A stretch of DNA of 15,153 nucleotides, taken from positions 1-15,153 of the forward strand of contig JBBRUG010000129.1 in the NCBI GenBank assembly GCA_038247995.1. Direction: 5' to 3'. Under the pieces are notes generated by a model. The model had not been told where the DNA came from, ran no database searches, and saw only the letters and a list, made by a program, of their open reading frames with translations. This DNA is from JBBRUG01 sp038247995 (GTDB lineage Bacteria > Chloroflexota > Chloroflexia > Chloroflexales > Chloroflexaceae). Shown here piece after piece: positions 8,401-14,892 of the stretch. Position numbers and translations under genes: made by a program. The stretch's first letter is position 1. Every line of letters begins with the position of its first letter.

Positions 8401-8703
8401 GGCCGCCAGTTGGAGCGCTGAGATTTTATGTTTGGGGTGAATATCGACCGGAATGCCGCGCCCGTTATCGCTGACCGATACCGAACCGTCGGTGTGGATG
8501 GCGATAATAATCGTGTCGGCGTGGCCGGCCAGCGCCTCATCGACGGAATTGTCCACCACTTCGCGGATCATATGGTGCAGCCCGTTGATGTCTGTCGGGC
8601 CGATGTACATGCCGGGGCGCTTACGTACCGCCTCCAGACCTTCCAGCAGCGTGATCTGACTGGCGTCGTAGGTGTCGTTTGTGGTAATGTCGTTCTCGCT
8701 CAT
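5479..8703 (-). CDS. gyrB: DNA gyrase subunit B, intein-containing precursor
   Basis: GyrB is the ATPase subunit of DNA gyrase, which with GyrA introduces negative supercoils. The precursor is 1074 aa; removing residues 437-870 leaves 640 aa, a normal GyrB length. The GHKL ATPase domain is at the N-terminus (EVVDNSVDEALAG 48-60, DNGRGIPV 79-86, GLHGVGLSVVNAL 120-132). The transducer domain includes LRDPQFSSQTKEKL (334-347). The TOPRIM domain includes VVEGDSAGG (428-436), split from SAKQGRDR (871-878), and DADVDGSHIRTLLL (937-950). The C-terminus has RYKGLGEMNPDQLW (1008-1021). The ATG lies 26 nt after the stop of the upstream membrane protein gene, with only a weak GAAGGG 12 nt before it, so read-through from that gene's promoter is likely. 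No gyrA is nearby. The reading frame runs unbroken through the intein. Confidence 0.97.
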   Translation of the reverse strand: MSENDITTNDTYDASQITLLEGLEAVRKRPGMYIGPTDINGLHHMIREVVDNSVDEALAGHADTIIIAIHTDGSVSVSDNGRGIPVDIHPKHKISALQLAATELHAGGKFGDGGYKVSSGLHGVGLSVVNALSEWMRAEVRRHDKLWVQEYNIGKPRGPVKAIGEAEGTGTSIHFMPDITIFKDGIDYQFRVLAQRFREMAYLTKGLRFKFSDERTNQEVNFYFEGGIISYVRHLNKDKNVLHKLPFYVERTASDVAVEVAMQYTEGYDPDGVYTFANNINNFDGGAHLSGFRTALTRVINTYARAKNLLKENEANLTGDDVREGLTAVISVKLRDPQFSSQTKEKLVSPEAASAVATVLGDALGTWLDENPGDARRVIEKAISAARTRLAVQKVRETARKSAMEGFSLPGKLADCSDTNPARCEIYVVEGDSAGGCFSGDTQVALTDGRNLSFLELIAEQAQGKEHFGYTIRKDGTIGIGKVINPRRTKQQAEVLRVHLDNGEMITCTPDHRFMLRDGTYRHAEAMQAGDSLMPLYRKVSDKREPGITIDGYEMAWNPRSESWLFTHVLADWYNRWIGAYSVDAGDHCHHIDFNKRNNNPTNIQRMPVEEHLALHREHVRRTLHRPDVIAQTREMRQSAAFRARMSARMRNPETRAILAAQAQEQWADPAYKAFMAERWHAFYAENAAYRTANSAQLDTAQRAYWSNDEHRQAQAERVRTYFAAHPEARVALAERARQQWEDAELREWRRATTRTQWTEEFRAKRKAALAETYYRKTIAALKRFEQGGQIDVEAFQAYRLQTNDRSLLRFDRFCQRYFAGDRARMAEAVVHSNHQVVGIDRLTERIDVYDIEVPGTHNFALASGVFVHNSAKQGRDRRFQAILPLRGKILNVEKSRLDKMLSNAEVKALITAIGTTIGEAFDPAKLRYHRVILMMDADVDGSHIRTLLLTFFFRHMRPLITNGHLYIAQPPLYRLKHGREQVYTYSDAERDTYLAKLPKETKVDIQRYKGLGEMNPDQLWDTTLNPENRVILQVTLEDAQQADETFTMLMGDLVPPRRRFIQTHATEVAELDI
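6094..7395 (-). mobile_element. GyrB intein with HNH homing endonuclease
   Basis: This 434-codon intein is translated in frame within GyrB (precursor residues 437-870) and should excise itself by protein splicing. Block A begins at C437 (CFSGDTQVALTDG). Block B is at 503-515 with T509-P-D-H512. Block F is VYDIEVPGTHNFAL (849-862). Block G ends FVHN with H869-N870, and the +1 extein residue is S871. These are all the residues needed for standard class 1 splicing. An HNH homing endonuclease lies at about 587-620 (DHCHHIDFNKRNNNPTNIQRM plus EHLALH), so the element may still be mobile. Residues about 631-775 contain a run of short repeats, probably DNA-binding. The insertion point in the TOPRIM glycine motif is the known GyrB intein site, as in the Synechocystis GyrB intein (from memory). 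Confidence 0.95.
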
Positions 8704-8729
8704 TAGTAATGCTTACCCTTCGTTAATGC

Positions 8730-9647
8730 TCAAACGGCCCGCTGCCAGCGCGCCATGCGTTCACGATAAAATTCTATGCGCGCGGCGCTGAGGCCACTGC
8801 CGACATAGGCGCTGCCGACAAGCGCGATCACCAGCCCGACCGGGCTGCTCGCCAGTTGCCGCCAGACGACAGCCAGGCCGCTGGTGATCACAATCGTCAC
8901 CAGCAGTAGGCCCAGGGTTGCGGCCAGGTTGCGCCGCACCAGATTGACACTGTTATAGATCGCGCGCAACGGCCCGCTGCGGCTGAGCACAATTGCCTCA
9001 GGCGCGAAACCGGCGTAAATATAAGCCCAGAAGATCCCGATGTACCAGAGCAGCAGTACCGGTACGGCCGCTACCGGCAAAACCGCGATCAGGATGGCGG
9101 AGAGCGCCAGGAACGGCAACCCGAGCACTAGGCCGACGCCAAGCAGCGCCAGCAGCGCCAGCACAAGCTTGCCGGCCACCTGAAGCGCCTGGCGACCCTC
9201 ACCGGCATGCAGCCGATCATCGCGCACGGCGCCGCACACAAACGTCAGGAACAAGCTACTCATCAGCAGCGCGACGAGGTTGATCAGCACAACGGCGAGC
9301 AAGAAATCGCTGAAACTGCTCAGCGTTTGCGCGGCGGGAAGCGCAGTTCCCGGCGCCGGCCCGAGCAAGGGCATGAAGTTGAGCCAGGCGAAGGCCAGCC
9401 GCAGATCACTGGTCAGCACTGCAGCCAGCAGTTCTTGTTGCGCCGCCGTCATGCCGCCGATGCTCTGGATGGCTTCGGTAAGGTTGAGTTCGCCGCCATT
9501 GCTGCTGAGTACCACCGGCGGGCCGAGCCACAAATAAGCACTCAGCGCGCTGGGTAATCCAATCACCCAGGGCCGCCGGTTGAGCGCGCGATACCCAGTA
9601 CTGATGGTGTCGATCAGGCTCTGGGTTTTTGGCGTTGCAATGCTCAA
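8730..9647 (-). CDS. Multi-pass membrane protein, unknown function
   Basis: This 305-aa protein of unrecognised function is predicted to sit in the cytoplasmic membrane. Hydrophobic segments lie at about residues 28-48, 113-138, 158-188 (one long or two short), 190-213, 241-262 and 268-288. The stretch FAPEAIVLSRSGPLRAIYNS (214-233) resembles the loop of uncharacterised proteins with a repeated 'stomatin-like or GDPD-type membrane domain' layout, but this is weak. The TTG at 9647 is taken as start because GAGGAGG lies 5 nt upstream and a promoter with TATAAT lies 25-30 nt upstream. The ATG at 9713 would sit upstream of that promoter and cannot be transcribed from it. The stop is 26 nt before gyrB, so the pair is probably co-transcribed. 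It diverges from the 229-aa gene. Confidence 0.75.
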   Translation of the reverse strand: MSIATPKTQSLIDTISTGYRALNRRPWVIGLPSALSAYLWLGPPVVLSSNGGELNLTEAIQSIGGMTAAQQELLAAVLTSDLRLAFAWLNFMPLLGPAPGTALPAAQTLSSFSDFLLAVVLINLVALLMSSLFLTFVCGAVRDDRLHAGEGRQALQVAGKLVLALLALLGVGLVLGLPFLALSAILIAVLPVAAVPVLLLWYIGIFWAYIYAGFAPEAIVLSRSGPLRAIYNSVNLVRRNLAATLGLLLVTIVITSGLAVVWRQLASSPVGLVIALVGSAYVGSGLSAARIEFYRERMARWQRAV

Positions 9648-9652
9648 GATCG

Positions 9653-9659
9653 CCTCCTC
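9653..9659 (-). promoter_or_regulatory. Ribosome-binding site deciding the TTG start
   Basis: GAGGAGG on the minus strand lies 5 nt before TTG 9647-9645. It selects this start over the upstream ATG at 9713. Confidence 0.75.
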
Positions 9660-9671
9660 ATGAACCCATTC

Positions 9672-9700
9672 ATTATACCATACTGCGCGCCTTTTGGGAA
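9672..9700 (-). promoter_or_regulatory. Sigma-70-type promoter for membrane protein-gyrB
   Basis: On the minus strand TTCCCA (9700-9695) and a perfect TATAAT (9677-9672) are separated by 17 nt. The -35 matches consensus at 4 of 6. A GAGGAGG ribosome-binding site and a TTG start follow within 30 nt. Confidence 0.7.
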
Positions 9701-9748
9701 TTTTCTTTCGCACGGGTGTGCGATTCGGCTAACCTTCTCCCTCAGGCG

Positions 9749-9777
9749 TGGTGCGGTTGCGGCGCCCAACCGCACCA
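9749..9777. promoter_or_regulatory. 11-bp perfect inverted repeat between divergent promoters
   Basis: TGGTGCGGTTG (9749-9759) pairs with CAACCGCACCA (9767-9777) around the loop CGGCGCC. It occupies the -35 side of the plus-strand TATAAT at 9798-9803 and lies between two divergent genes, where a terminator is not expected. It may be an operator for a transcription factor or a small dispersed repeat; the sequence alone cannot decide. Confidence 0.55.
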
Positions 9778-9797
9778 TGCCCCGGTAGTGAGAATGC

Positions 9798-9803
9798 TAT
9801 AAT
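9798..9803 (+). promoter_or_regulatory. -10 box for the 229-aa gene
   Basis: A perfect TATAAT (preceded by TGC) lies 28 nt before the ATG at 9832. No good -35 hexamer exists at 16-18 nt spacing; that position overlaps the inverted repeat at 9749-9777, so the promoter may need an activator. Confidence 0.55.
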
Positions 9804-9831
9804 GCAAGGGATCCAAGTTGAAGGGACCTCC

Positions 9832-10521
9832 ATGCTCACTTACGAGAACGTCGTCTCGGTGCTGCTTAGCGCAATTGAGCGGGCCGGGTTGAATATCGCG
9901 TACACGCAGGAATTGCTCGACACGCACGCCCTTGGGCGCAGCTTGAGTATCATCTGCCTGCCTGATGGCGTTGAGGACGACGACGGCCCGCAGGAGCCGC
10001 CGCTGCGTGCGGTGATCGGCTTCCGCTGGTCGCCCGAGTTCACCGTCTTCTCATTGCGCGGCGCCGATTCGCTCGATAATATCGAGCGCTTCGTCGATGA
10101 GCGCCTCTATGCCCAGACCCCTGCCGGTCCCTCGATGGAGGTGTCCGTAATCTATCATTTACCGCTTGCACCGGAACTGCAACGCGATATGGCGCTGATG
10201 CCGGCCATTGCACGCTCGGTCCAGGAGTTGCACCGCAGCCTGCTCGACGAGGAAGATCTGCTCCGCGTTGATAGCGCGCTCAGTTTTATGCCCGGCCGCG
10301 TGCCCCGCGTACAGTCGATGAGCGCTGTGCGGGTCTGGAGCCTCGATGAGGCGCTGTACGACGCCGACCTGCTCAGTGTAACCTTCGATGAGTTGTGCGC
10401 CGAACTGCATGCCATGCTTGAACTGCTCGCCGTTCACTACGCGATAAGCTCTGATAACGGCCCCTCCAGCCTCGATGGCTCGCCCGGCGAACGACGCTAT
10501 TTCAAGCCGCCAACAGCATAA
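9832..10521 (+). CDS. Acidic 229-aa protein, unknown family
   Basis: I do not recognise this protein. It is soluble and acidic, with no signal peptide or membrane segment. Residues 1-45 (helix then strand LSIICLP) and 58-77 (LRAVIGFRWSPEFTVFSLRG) suggest an alpha/beta fold with a helix-strand order loosely like YbjN/CesT-type chaperone domains; that is only an impression. Residues 102-112 form a further strand and 114-145 a helical region. The end (205-229) is low in structure and Pro/Ser/Gly rich. The ATG is preceded by GAAGGG about 8 nt upstream and by TATAAT. Earlier in-frame starts at 9748 and 9802 lie over or before the -10 box and are rejected. The McrB-like ATPase gene follows on the same strand after 165 nt, so a shared function is possible but unproven. 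Confidence 0.75.
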   Translation: MLTYENVVSVLLSAIERAGLNIAYTQELLDTHALGRSLSIICLPDGVEDDDGPQEPPLRAVIGFRWSPEFTVFSLRGADSLDNIERFVDERLYAQTPAGPSMEVSVIYHLPLAPELQRDMALMPAIARSVQELHRSLLDEEDLLRVDSALSFMPGRVPRVQSMSAVRVWSLDEALYDADLLSVTFDELCAELHAMLELLAVHYAISSDNGPSSLDGSPGERRYFKPPTA

Positions 10522-10686
10522 GCAAGGCAACATGCAAAAGGCAAAAGAGCAAGCCCCCGTAAGGGCGCCCCTTGTGGTCGCGCGCCCGCCCGCAGCGGGA
10601 GTGTGCCCGCCCGCAGGCCGATCCGTCCGGACGAATAGCTGCTGGAACGAGCCTTGTTCCCAGCCGGTTCAGGATGCATTGCGCTC
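10522..10686 (+). repeat. Intergenic spacer with short GC-rich direct repeats
   Basis: The 12-mer GCCCGCCCGCAG occurs at 10583-10594 and again at 10604-10615, a 21-nt period. The region otherwise holds no recognisable gene, promoter or terminator. It separates the 229-aa gene from the McrB-like gene. Confidence 0.5.
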
Positions 10687-12405
10687 ATGACGGTGCTTTT
10701 CTCCCCTGACGCCCGCGCCGCACTCCAGACCCCCGGTGTGGCCGAGCGTTGGCAAGCCGTGCAAGAACAGCTTCATCCGCCGCTCGCTGCCCTGGCGGCG
10801 ACGGTGATCCAGGCCGCCGCAGCGGCGTTCCCGCGCCAGTGGCCGCTCTATGAACTGAGTTTTAAGAGTCAGCGTTACCTCAATCGTGGCCGTGGTGTCC
10901 GCGATCCAATCGACGATTATTGGGCCGCGTTTGATCGCCCGCCGCGCGGCAGCGGGGTGCTGATCTCGGTGAGCGGTAATGAAGCGGCGCTGCTGGTTGG
11001 TATTCAGCTCTGGGGATCGCGCAAAGCCGCCCTCGCTGCGGTCTGGGCGACGGCGCAACCAGTGTTTCTACCGCTGATCGAGCGCATCCAGCAGCACGGC
11101 CAGGCCCGCTTCACCACTGCGCCGCGTCGCGCCCCTGAAACGGCTGAACAGCCCGAACCGCTCTGGATCGAGCGCTACCTTACCTCCCGCAGCGCCAGTT
11201 ATCTCTGGGCCGGCTTCGTCTACCCATGGGCCGTGCAGCCGCCTGATCTGGCGGAGCAAATCGTCGCCGATGCCGTTGCCTTGCTTGCGCTGAATGAGGC
11301 GCTGATGGAGGCAACCGAGCAGGAAGAGCCGACTACCACCTTGCGCGAACGCCCCGAGCGGTATGCGCCCGGCACGATCCCGCCGATCGAGACGATTGTC
11401 GAACGGGTGCGCGCACGTGGTTTTGCCGTCAGCGATCTGATCCTGCGCGCCTACCACGTTGCGCTGCAAACTCGCCCATTGATTATCTTGCCCGGGATCA
11501 GCGGCACCGGCAAAACCCGGCTCACCCGGCTCTATGCCGATGCGGTGTACAACAGCGGGCCTGGGCGCGACAATCCGTATTACCTGGTGGTGGCTGTGCA
11601 ACCAGACTGGCACAGCGCCCGTGACCTACTTGGTTACTACAACGCGCTCACCGGCCTCTTCCATGCGACGCCGTTCTTGCGCTTCCTGCTCCAGGCCGCT
11701 TCCGATTCCCAACAAACCTACTTTGTCTGTCTCGATGAATTGAACCTGGCCCGTCCCGAGTATTACTTGGCGCCGCTGCTTTCGGCGATGGAGACGCTGG
11801 AGGGCACGATCGATCTGGGCACGCCCGGCGCCGACACGCCGCTCGCCGGTGGCGGGGTGGTGCGCAACCCGCTGCGCCTGCCGATCAACCTGCGCCTGAT
11901 CGGCACGGTGAATGTCGATGAGAGCACATTTGCGCTCAGCGATAAGCTCCTCGATCGGGCGAATGTGATCGAACTGACCGACGTTGATCTGGCGGCGTTC
12001 CGCGCCGGCTGGGAAGGCCCGATCGATCCCGCGCTCTGGGCGGCGCTGGAGCTGATTTTGCCTTTGTTCAGCGCAGCGGGGCATCCCTTTGGTTATCGCA
12101 CCATCGGCGAGATGCTGCGTTTCGCCGAGCAGGCCACCGGCAGCCTGACGCCGCAGCAAGCCCTCGATGTGCAGATCAAGCAGCGCCTGCTGCCGCGCCT
12201 GCGCGGTGAAGATGCGCCGCGCCTGCGTCGGGCGCTCACCGAGTTGTTGGCCTTCGGCCTGGGCCTGCCGGTTGCCGCTTGGGGCCGCGCCGCGCAGGTG
12301 ACGCCGGCCCAACTCGCCGCGGCGCCCTATCCCGAGAGTGCAGCCAAGCTGCGCCGCATGCTCGAACGCCTTGAACAAGACGGCTTCACTGATTTTTATG
12401 GGTAA
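10687..12405 (+). CDS. McrB-type AAA+ ATPase with unknown N-terminal domain
   Basis: This 572-aa protein ends in an AAA_5/McrB-clade ATPase domain. Walker A is GISGTGKT (270-277, K276). Walker B is YFVCLDELNLAR (345-356) with D350, E351 and N353, matching the McrB-type DE-x-N form. The sensor region is GTVNVDEST (406-414), and LLDRANVIE (421-429) offers the arginine finger R424. McrB of E. coli has the GTP-selecting NTxD there; here it reads NVDE, so nucleotide specificity is uncertain. Residues about 30-130 form an alpha/beta domain I cannot place (LYELSFKSQRYLNRGRGVRD, then GSGVLISVSGNEAALLVGIQ), possibly target recognition. No McrC-type or DUF2357 nuclease is adjacent, so it is an orphan here. 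The ATG at 10687 is preferred; a TTG at 10654 would add 11 residues. Role inferred only: McrB-type motors are often in DNA restriction. Confidence 0.82.
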   Translation: MTVLFSPDARAALQTPGVAERWQAVQEQLHPPLAALAATVIQAAAAAFPRQWPLYELSFKSQRYLNRGRGVRDPIDDYWAAFDRPPRGSGVLISVSGNEAALLVGIQLWGSRKAALAAVWATAQPVFLPLIERIQQHGQARFTTAPRRAPETAEQPEPLWIERYLTSRSASYLWAGFVYPWAVQPPDLAEQIVADAVALLALNEALMEATEQEEPTTTLRERPERYAPGTIPPIETIVERVRARGFAVSDLILRAYHVALQTRPLIILPGISGTGKTRLTRLYADAVYNSGPGRDNPYYLVVAVQPDWHSARDLLGYYNALTGLFHATPFLRFLLQAASDSQQTYFVCLDELNLARPEYYLAPLLSAMETLEGTIDLGTPGADTPLAGGGVVRNPLRLPINLRLIGTVNVDESTFALSDKLLDRANVIELTDVDLAAFRAGWEGPIDPALWAALELILPLFSAAGHPFGYRTIGEMLRFAEQATGSLTPQQALDVQIKQRLLPRLRGEDAPRLRRALTELLAFGLGLPVAAWGRAAQVTPAQLAAAPYPESAAKLRRMLERLEQDGFTDFYG

Positions 12406-12621
12406 GCTGGGCGATCTACAGCCGGCGGTTCGACATCCGCAATGCTGCATATTGACAGAAGCATCACCAGGCTTTAAGGTACAGACGCATGCGTTTTCTG
12501 TGGATTAGAGCACTGATCAGCATGACTGAGCCGCAGCGGCCACTGCACCGGGTAGCGCGCTGCGCTCGCGCCTGGTTATGCAGGCTCAATCGATCTGAGC
12601 AATGCTGTAGAAGGAGCTCCT
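12406..12621. other. Intergenic region upstream of secreted protein gene
   Basis: No gene is supported. It contains a candidate promoter (listed separately), the palindrome ACGCATGCGT (12485-12494), and the self-complementary AGGAGCTCCT (12612-12621), which contains the ribosome-binding site of the next gene. Confidence 0.45.
12452..12480 (+). promoter_or_regulatory. Candidate promoter for secreted protein gene
   Basis: A perfect TTGACA (12452-12457) is followed after 17 nt by TAAGGT (12475-12480), which keeps the most conserved A2 and T6 of the -10 box. It would give a leader of about 135 nt before the GTG at 12622. Confidence 0.4.
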
Positions 12622-13347
12622 GTGAAGCTAATGACACGTCTGTTTGCCGTATGCGCCGCGTTCGCCTTGCTCGTCGTCCCCGCCGCTGCTCAGACCCGTG
12701 TTGACGCCCTACCCACCACAGCCGCCTTCGAAAAAGCCCGCTTCGAGTTTATCCTCACCCTCTTTGGTGAGCCCGTCGCGGTTGGTCAGGGTGTGATCGA
12801 TGGCCCTGATCGGCTCCATCTTACGCTGAAAACGCTTGACGCTCCCGACCTTCCCGCGGAAACGATTGAAGCGATTCTGTATGATGGGGTCTACTATACG
12901 CGCGAAAACGACGATCTCCAGTGGTACATTGAGGGTGAGCTAGCTGCGCCGCTGCCGGAAGATGCTCTGCCGATCGACGCTGAACTGCCTGAGTTGCCGA
13001 TCACGCTGATTGGGGCGGTCGATGTGGCTGGTGTACCGACTGATCACTATCAGATCTGGTTCAACTTTGAGGATGGCTCGGTGATTACCCTTGACACCTT
13101 CATTGGCCAGCGGACGCCCTATGTCCACAAGCTCCAGATCAATGCATATGTCGACCCGGACGACACTCTGGCGCTGCTCAGCTTTGCCTACCGCTACTAC
13201 GATTTCGAGGCCGAAGATATTGCGGTCTATCGTCCCGAAAACGCCATTCCGCGCCCTGAAGGCGAAGGGATCGTTGATGGTTTGAGCGATAATGTGAAAT
13301 TGGGCATGTTCCAACTCCGTGACGCATTGCACTGGCAGATGCGCTAA
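12622..13347 (+). CDS. Secreted protein, probable LppX/LolA-like fold
   Basis: This 241-aa protein carries a classical signal peptide: basic MKLMTR, hydrophobic LFAVCAAFALLVV, then PAAA with likely cleavage after A23. There is no lipobox cysteine at the cleavage site, so it is not a typical lipoprotein. The mature part is rich in antiparallel strands (for example FEFILTLFG, GQGVIDGPDRLHLTLKTL, EAILYDGVYYTREN, DHYQIWFNFEDGSVITLDTF). This pattern resembles the LppX/LprG or LolA half-barrel folds that bind lipids; a lipid- or hydrophobic-ligand carrier is my inference. The start is GTG with AAGGAG 5 nt upstream; the ATG at codon 4 is poorly spaced. It is separated from the McrB-like gene by 216 nt and probably has its own promoter. 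Two hairpins follow it. Confidence 0.75.
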   Translation: MKLMTRLFAVCAAFALLVVPAAAQTRVDALPTTAAFEKARFEFILTLFGEPVAVGQGVIDGPDRLHLTLKTLDAPDLPAETIEAILYDGVYYTRENDDLQWYIEGELAAPLPEDALPIDAELPELPITLIGAVDVAGVPTDHYQIWFNFEDGSVITLDTFIGQRTPYVHKLQINAYVDPDDTLALLSFAYRYYDFEAEDIAVYRPENAIPRPEGEGIVDGLSDNVKLGMFQLRDALHWQMR

Positions 13348-13358
13348 ATACGGCTTTT

Positions 13359-13385
13359 AGTTTCGCCCCGGCGGCGAAATACTAA
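13359..13385. terminator. Hairpin 1 after secreted protein gene
   Basis: TTTCGCC (13361-13367) pairs with GGCGAAA (13373-13379) around CCGGC. With a 2-nt bulge the stem can extend through TTAG/CTAA. It starts 13 nt after the stop codon and could act with the next hairpin as a terminator for the convergent genes. Confidence 0.5.
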
Positions 13386-13390
13386 TCGGA

Positions 13391-13437
13391 AACGTACAGA
13401 GGCAGGTCGATCAAAGATCGGCCTGCCTCTGTGCGTT
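13391..13437 (+). terminator. Hairpin 2: 22-bp stem, 3-nt loop
   Basis: Bases 13391-13412 pair with 13416-13437 around the loop AAA. Twenty of 22 positions are Watson-Crick, and the other two are T/G, which pair as G-U only in RNA made from the plus strand. It lies between the convergent secreted protein and phosphomutase genes. No long U-run follows, so it may be a Rho-independent-like terminator without a tail, an mRNA 3' stabiliser or a dispersed repeat. Confidence 0.65.
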
Positions 13438-13489
13438 CTGCCGCGGGCGTCCGTAACGTAATCCGGATGCCTCCTGCCGCCCGCTCGCG

Positions 13490-14839
13490 CTACCCGCGAA
13501 TGACCCCTAACACCTCATCGCGCTTGGCGACCATCTCTTCAGGCGAGGCGATCGATTCCAGGTTGAGCCGGATCAATGGCTCGGTGTTCGAGCCGCGCAC
13601 ATTAAAGTGCCAAGTGTCGTAGCTCACCGAGAAGCCGTCGATCCGCTCGATCTTGCCGTCGTTGTAGCGCTCGGCCAGTTCGGTGAGCTTGGCCGGCACA
13701 TCGCTCACCCGCGAGTTAATCTCACCCGAGATGAAGTACTTCGCCTCTAATGCTTGCAGCAGTTCGCTCATCTTGGTGTTGCGCTTGGCCAGCATCTCCA
13801 TCAGGTAGAGCGACGGGATCAGCCCCGAGTCAGCGTAGTTGAACGCCTGGAAGTAGTAGTGGCCGGAGACTTCGCCGGCAAAGGCGACGCCCTCATCGGC
13901 CATGCGCCGCTTAATGAAGGCGTGCCCAACCCGCTCAACCAGCGGTGTGCCGCCGGCGGCGCTGATCCGATCGGGCACGGCCCACGAGGCGCGTACATCG
14001 TAGAGGATCTTGGCGGCAGGGTATGTTTCGAGCAGATACTCGCCTAAAATCGCGGTCAGGAAGTCGCCGGAGATGAACTCGCCGCGATTGTCGATCGCGA
14101 AGAAGCGGTCGCCGTCGCCGTCGAAGGCGAACCCAAGATCGGCGCCCTCTTCAACCACGCGGCGCTCTAATTCGGCGCGATTCTCGGGTTGGAGCGGGTC
14201 GAGGCCGTGGTTGGGCAGATTGCCGTCCGGGTCGAGGTAGAGGCCAATCAACTCGACCGGCAGATGTTTGTACACCTCCTGGAGGATCGGCCCGACCATA
14301 CCGTTGCCAGTGTCGGCCACTACCTTGAGCTTGCGCCCGGCCAGGCCTTCCACATCGATCAGGCTGAGCAACTTCTGGACAAACTGCTCCTGGAAGTCGT
14401 GGACAGTTACGCTTCCCTTGCGCGTCGGTTCCGGGAATGCCTCGCTCTCCACCAGTTGACGGAGATCCTGAATGCCCTCGTCGCCACTGAGCAGGTAGGG
14501 CATCTGGCGCACCATTTTGAAGCCGCTGTACTCTTTGGGGTTGTGCGAAGCCGTCACCATCATGCCCGGATGGCCGAGCTCGGTGCAGGCGAAGTAATAC
14601 TGATCGGTGCTAACCATGCCAATATCTGCGACATCGGCGCCCTGGTCGGTGATACCGCGAATGACCGCCGCAAACATGGCCGGCCCGGAGAGGCGCATAT
14701 CACGCCCGACAATCACCGTCTGGGCGCCGAGAAAGGTAACAAACGCGCGCCCAATCAGGTAGGCAACGTCTTCGTTTAGATCGGTAGGGTAGATACCGCG
14801 GATGTCGTAGGCCTTAAAGATCGATGGATTGACCTGCAT
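13490..14839 (-). CDS. Phosphoglucomutase/phosphomannomutase
   Basis: This 449-aa alpha-D-phosphohexomutase interconverts hexose 1- and 6-phosphates, feeding nucleotide-sugar and polysaccharide synthesis in the cytoplasm. All four domain signatures are present. The phosphoserine loop is GMMVTASHNP (92-101) with S98. The Mg-binding loop is FDGDGDR (239-245) with D240, D242 and D244. The sugar-binding loop is GEVSGHYYF (322-330). The phosphate-binding loop is RGSNTEPLIR (415-424). The GEVSGH form and length fit the bifunctional PMM/PGM (ManB/AlgC-like) group, but glucose versus mannose preference cannot be read from the sequence. The ATG at 14839 is chosen because AAGGAG lies 7 nt upstream and the family begins near here; an ATG at 14872 would add 11 residues. 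A heptamer repeat tract lies just upstream of the gene. Confidence 0.95.
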   Translation of the reverse strand: MQVNPSIFKAYDIRGIYPTDLNEDVAYLIGRAFVTFLGAQTVIVGRDMRLSGPAMFAAVIRGITDQGADVADIGMVSTDQYYFACTELGHPGMMVTASHNPKEYSGFKMVRQMPYLLSGDEGIQDLRQLVESEAFPEPTRKGSVTVHDFQEQFVQKLLSLIDVEGLAGRKLKVVADTGNGMVGPILQEVYKHLPVELIGLYLDPDGNLPNHGLDPLQPENRAELERRVVEEGADLGFAFDGDGDRFFAIDNRGEFISGDFLTAILGEYLLETYPAAKILYDVRASWAVPDRISAAGGTPLVERVGHAFIKRRMADEGVAFAGEVSGHYYFQAFNYADSGLIPSLYLMEMLAKRNTKMSELLQALEAKYFISGEINSRVSDVPAKLTELAERYNDGKIERIDGFSVSYDTWHFNVRGSNTEPLIRLNLESIASPEEMVAKRDEVLGVIRG

Positions 14840-14892
14840 GGGCGCACTCCTTCTGTAGTGATCTGGCTGCACGCCTATCCTACCATACAGAC

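Noticed and set aside
6790..8421. 543-codon open frame on the plus strand opposite gyrB
   Set aside because: It is antisense to strongly conserved GyrB and intein sequence, has no recognisable domains, and reflects codon bias of the opposite strand.
9648..9713. Longer membrane protein starting at ATG 9713
   Set aside because: That ATG lies upstream of the TATAAT promoter, and a strong GAGGAGG plus TTG start follows the promoter.
10687..12405. Complete McrBC restriction system
   Set aside because: No McrC nuclease gene exists in the window, and the McrB NTxD motif is changed.
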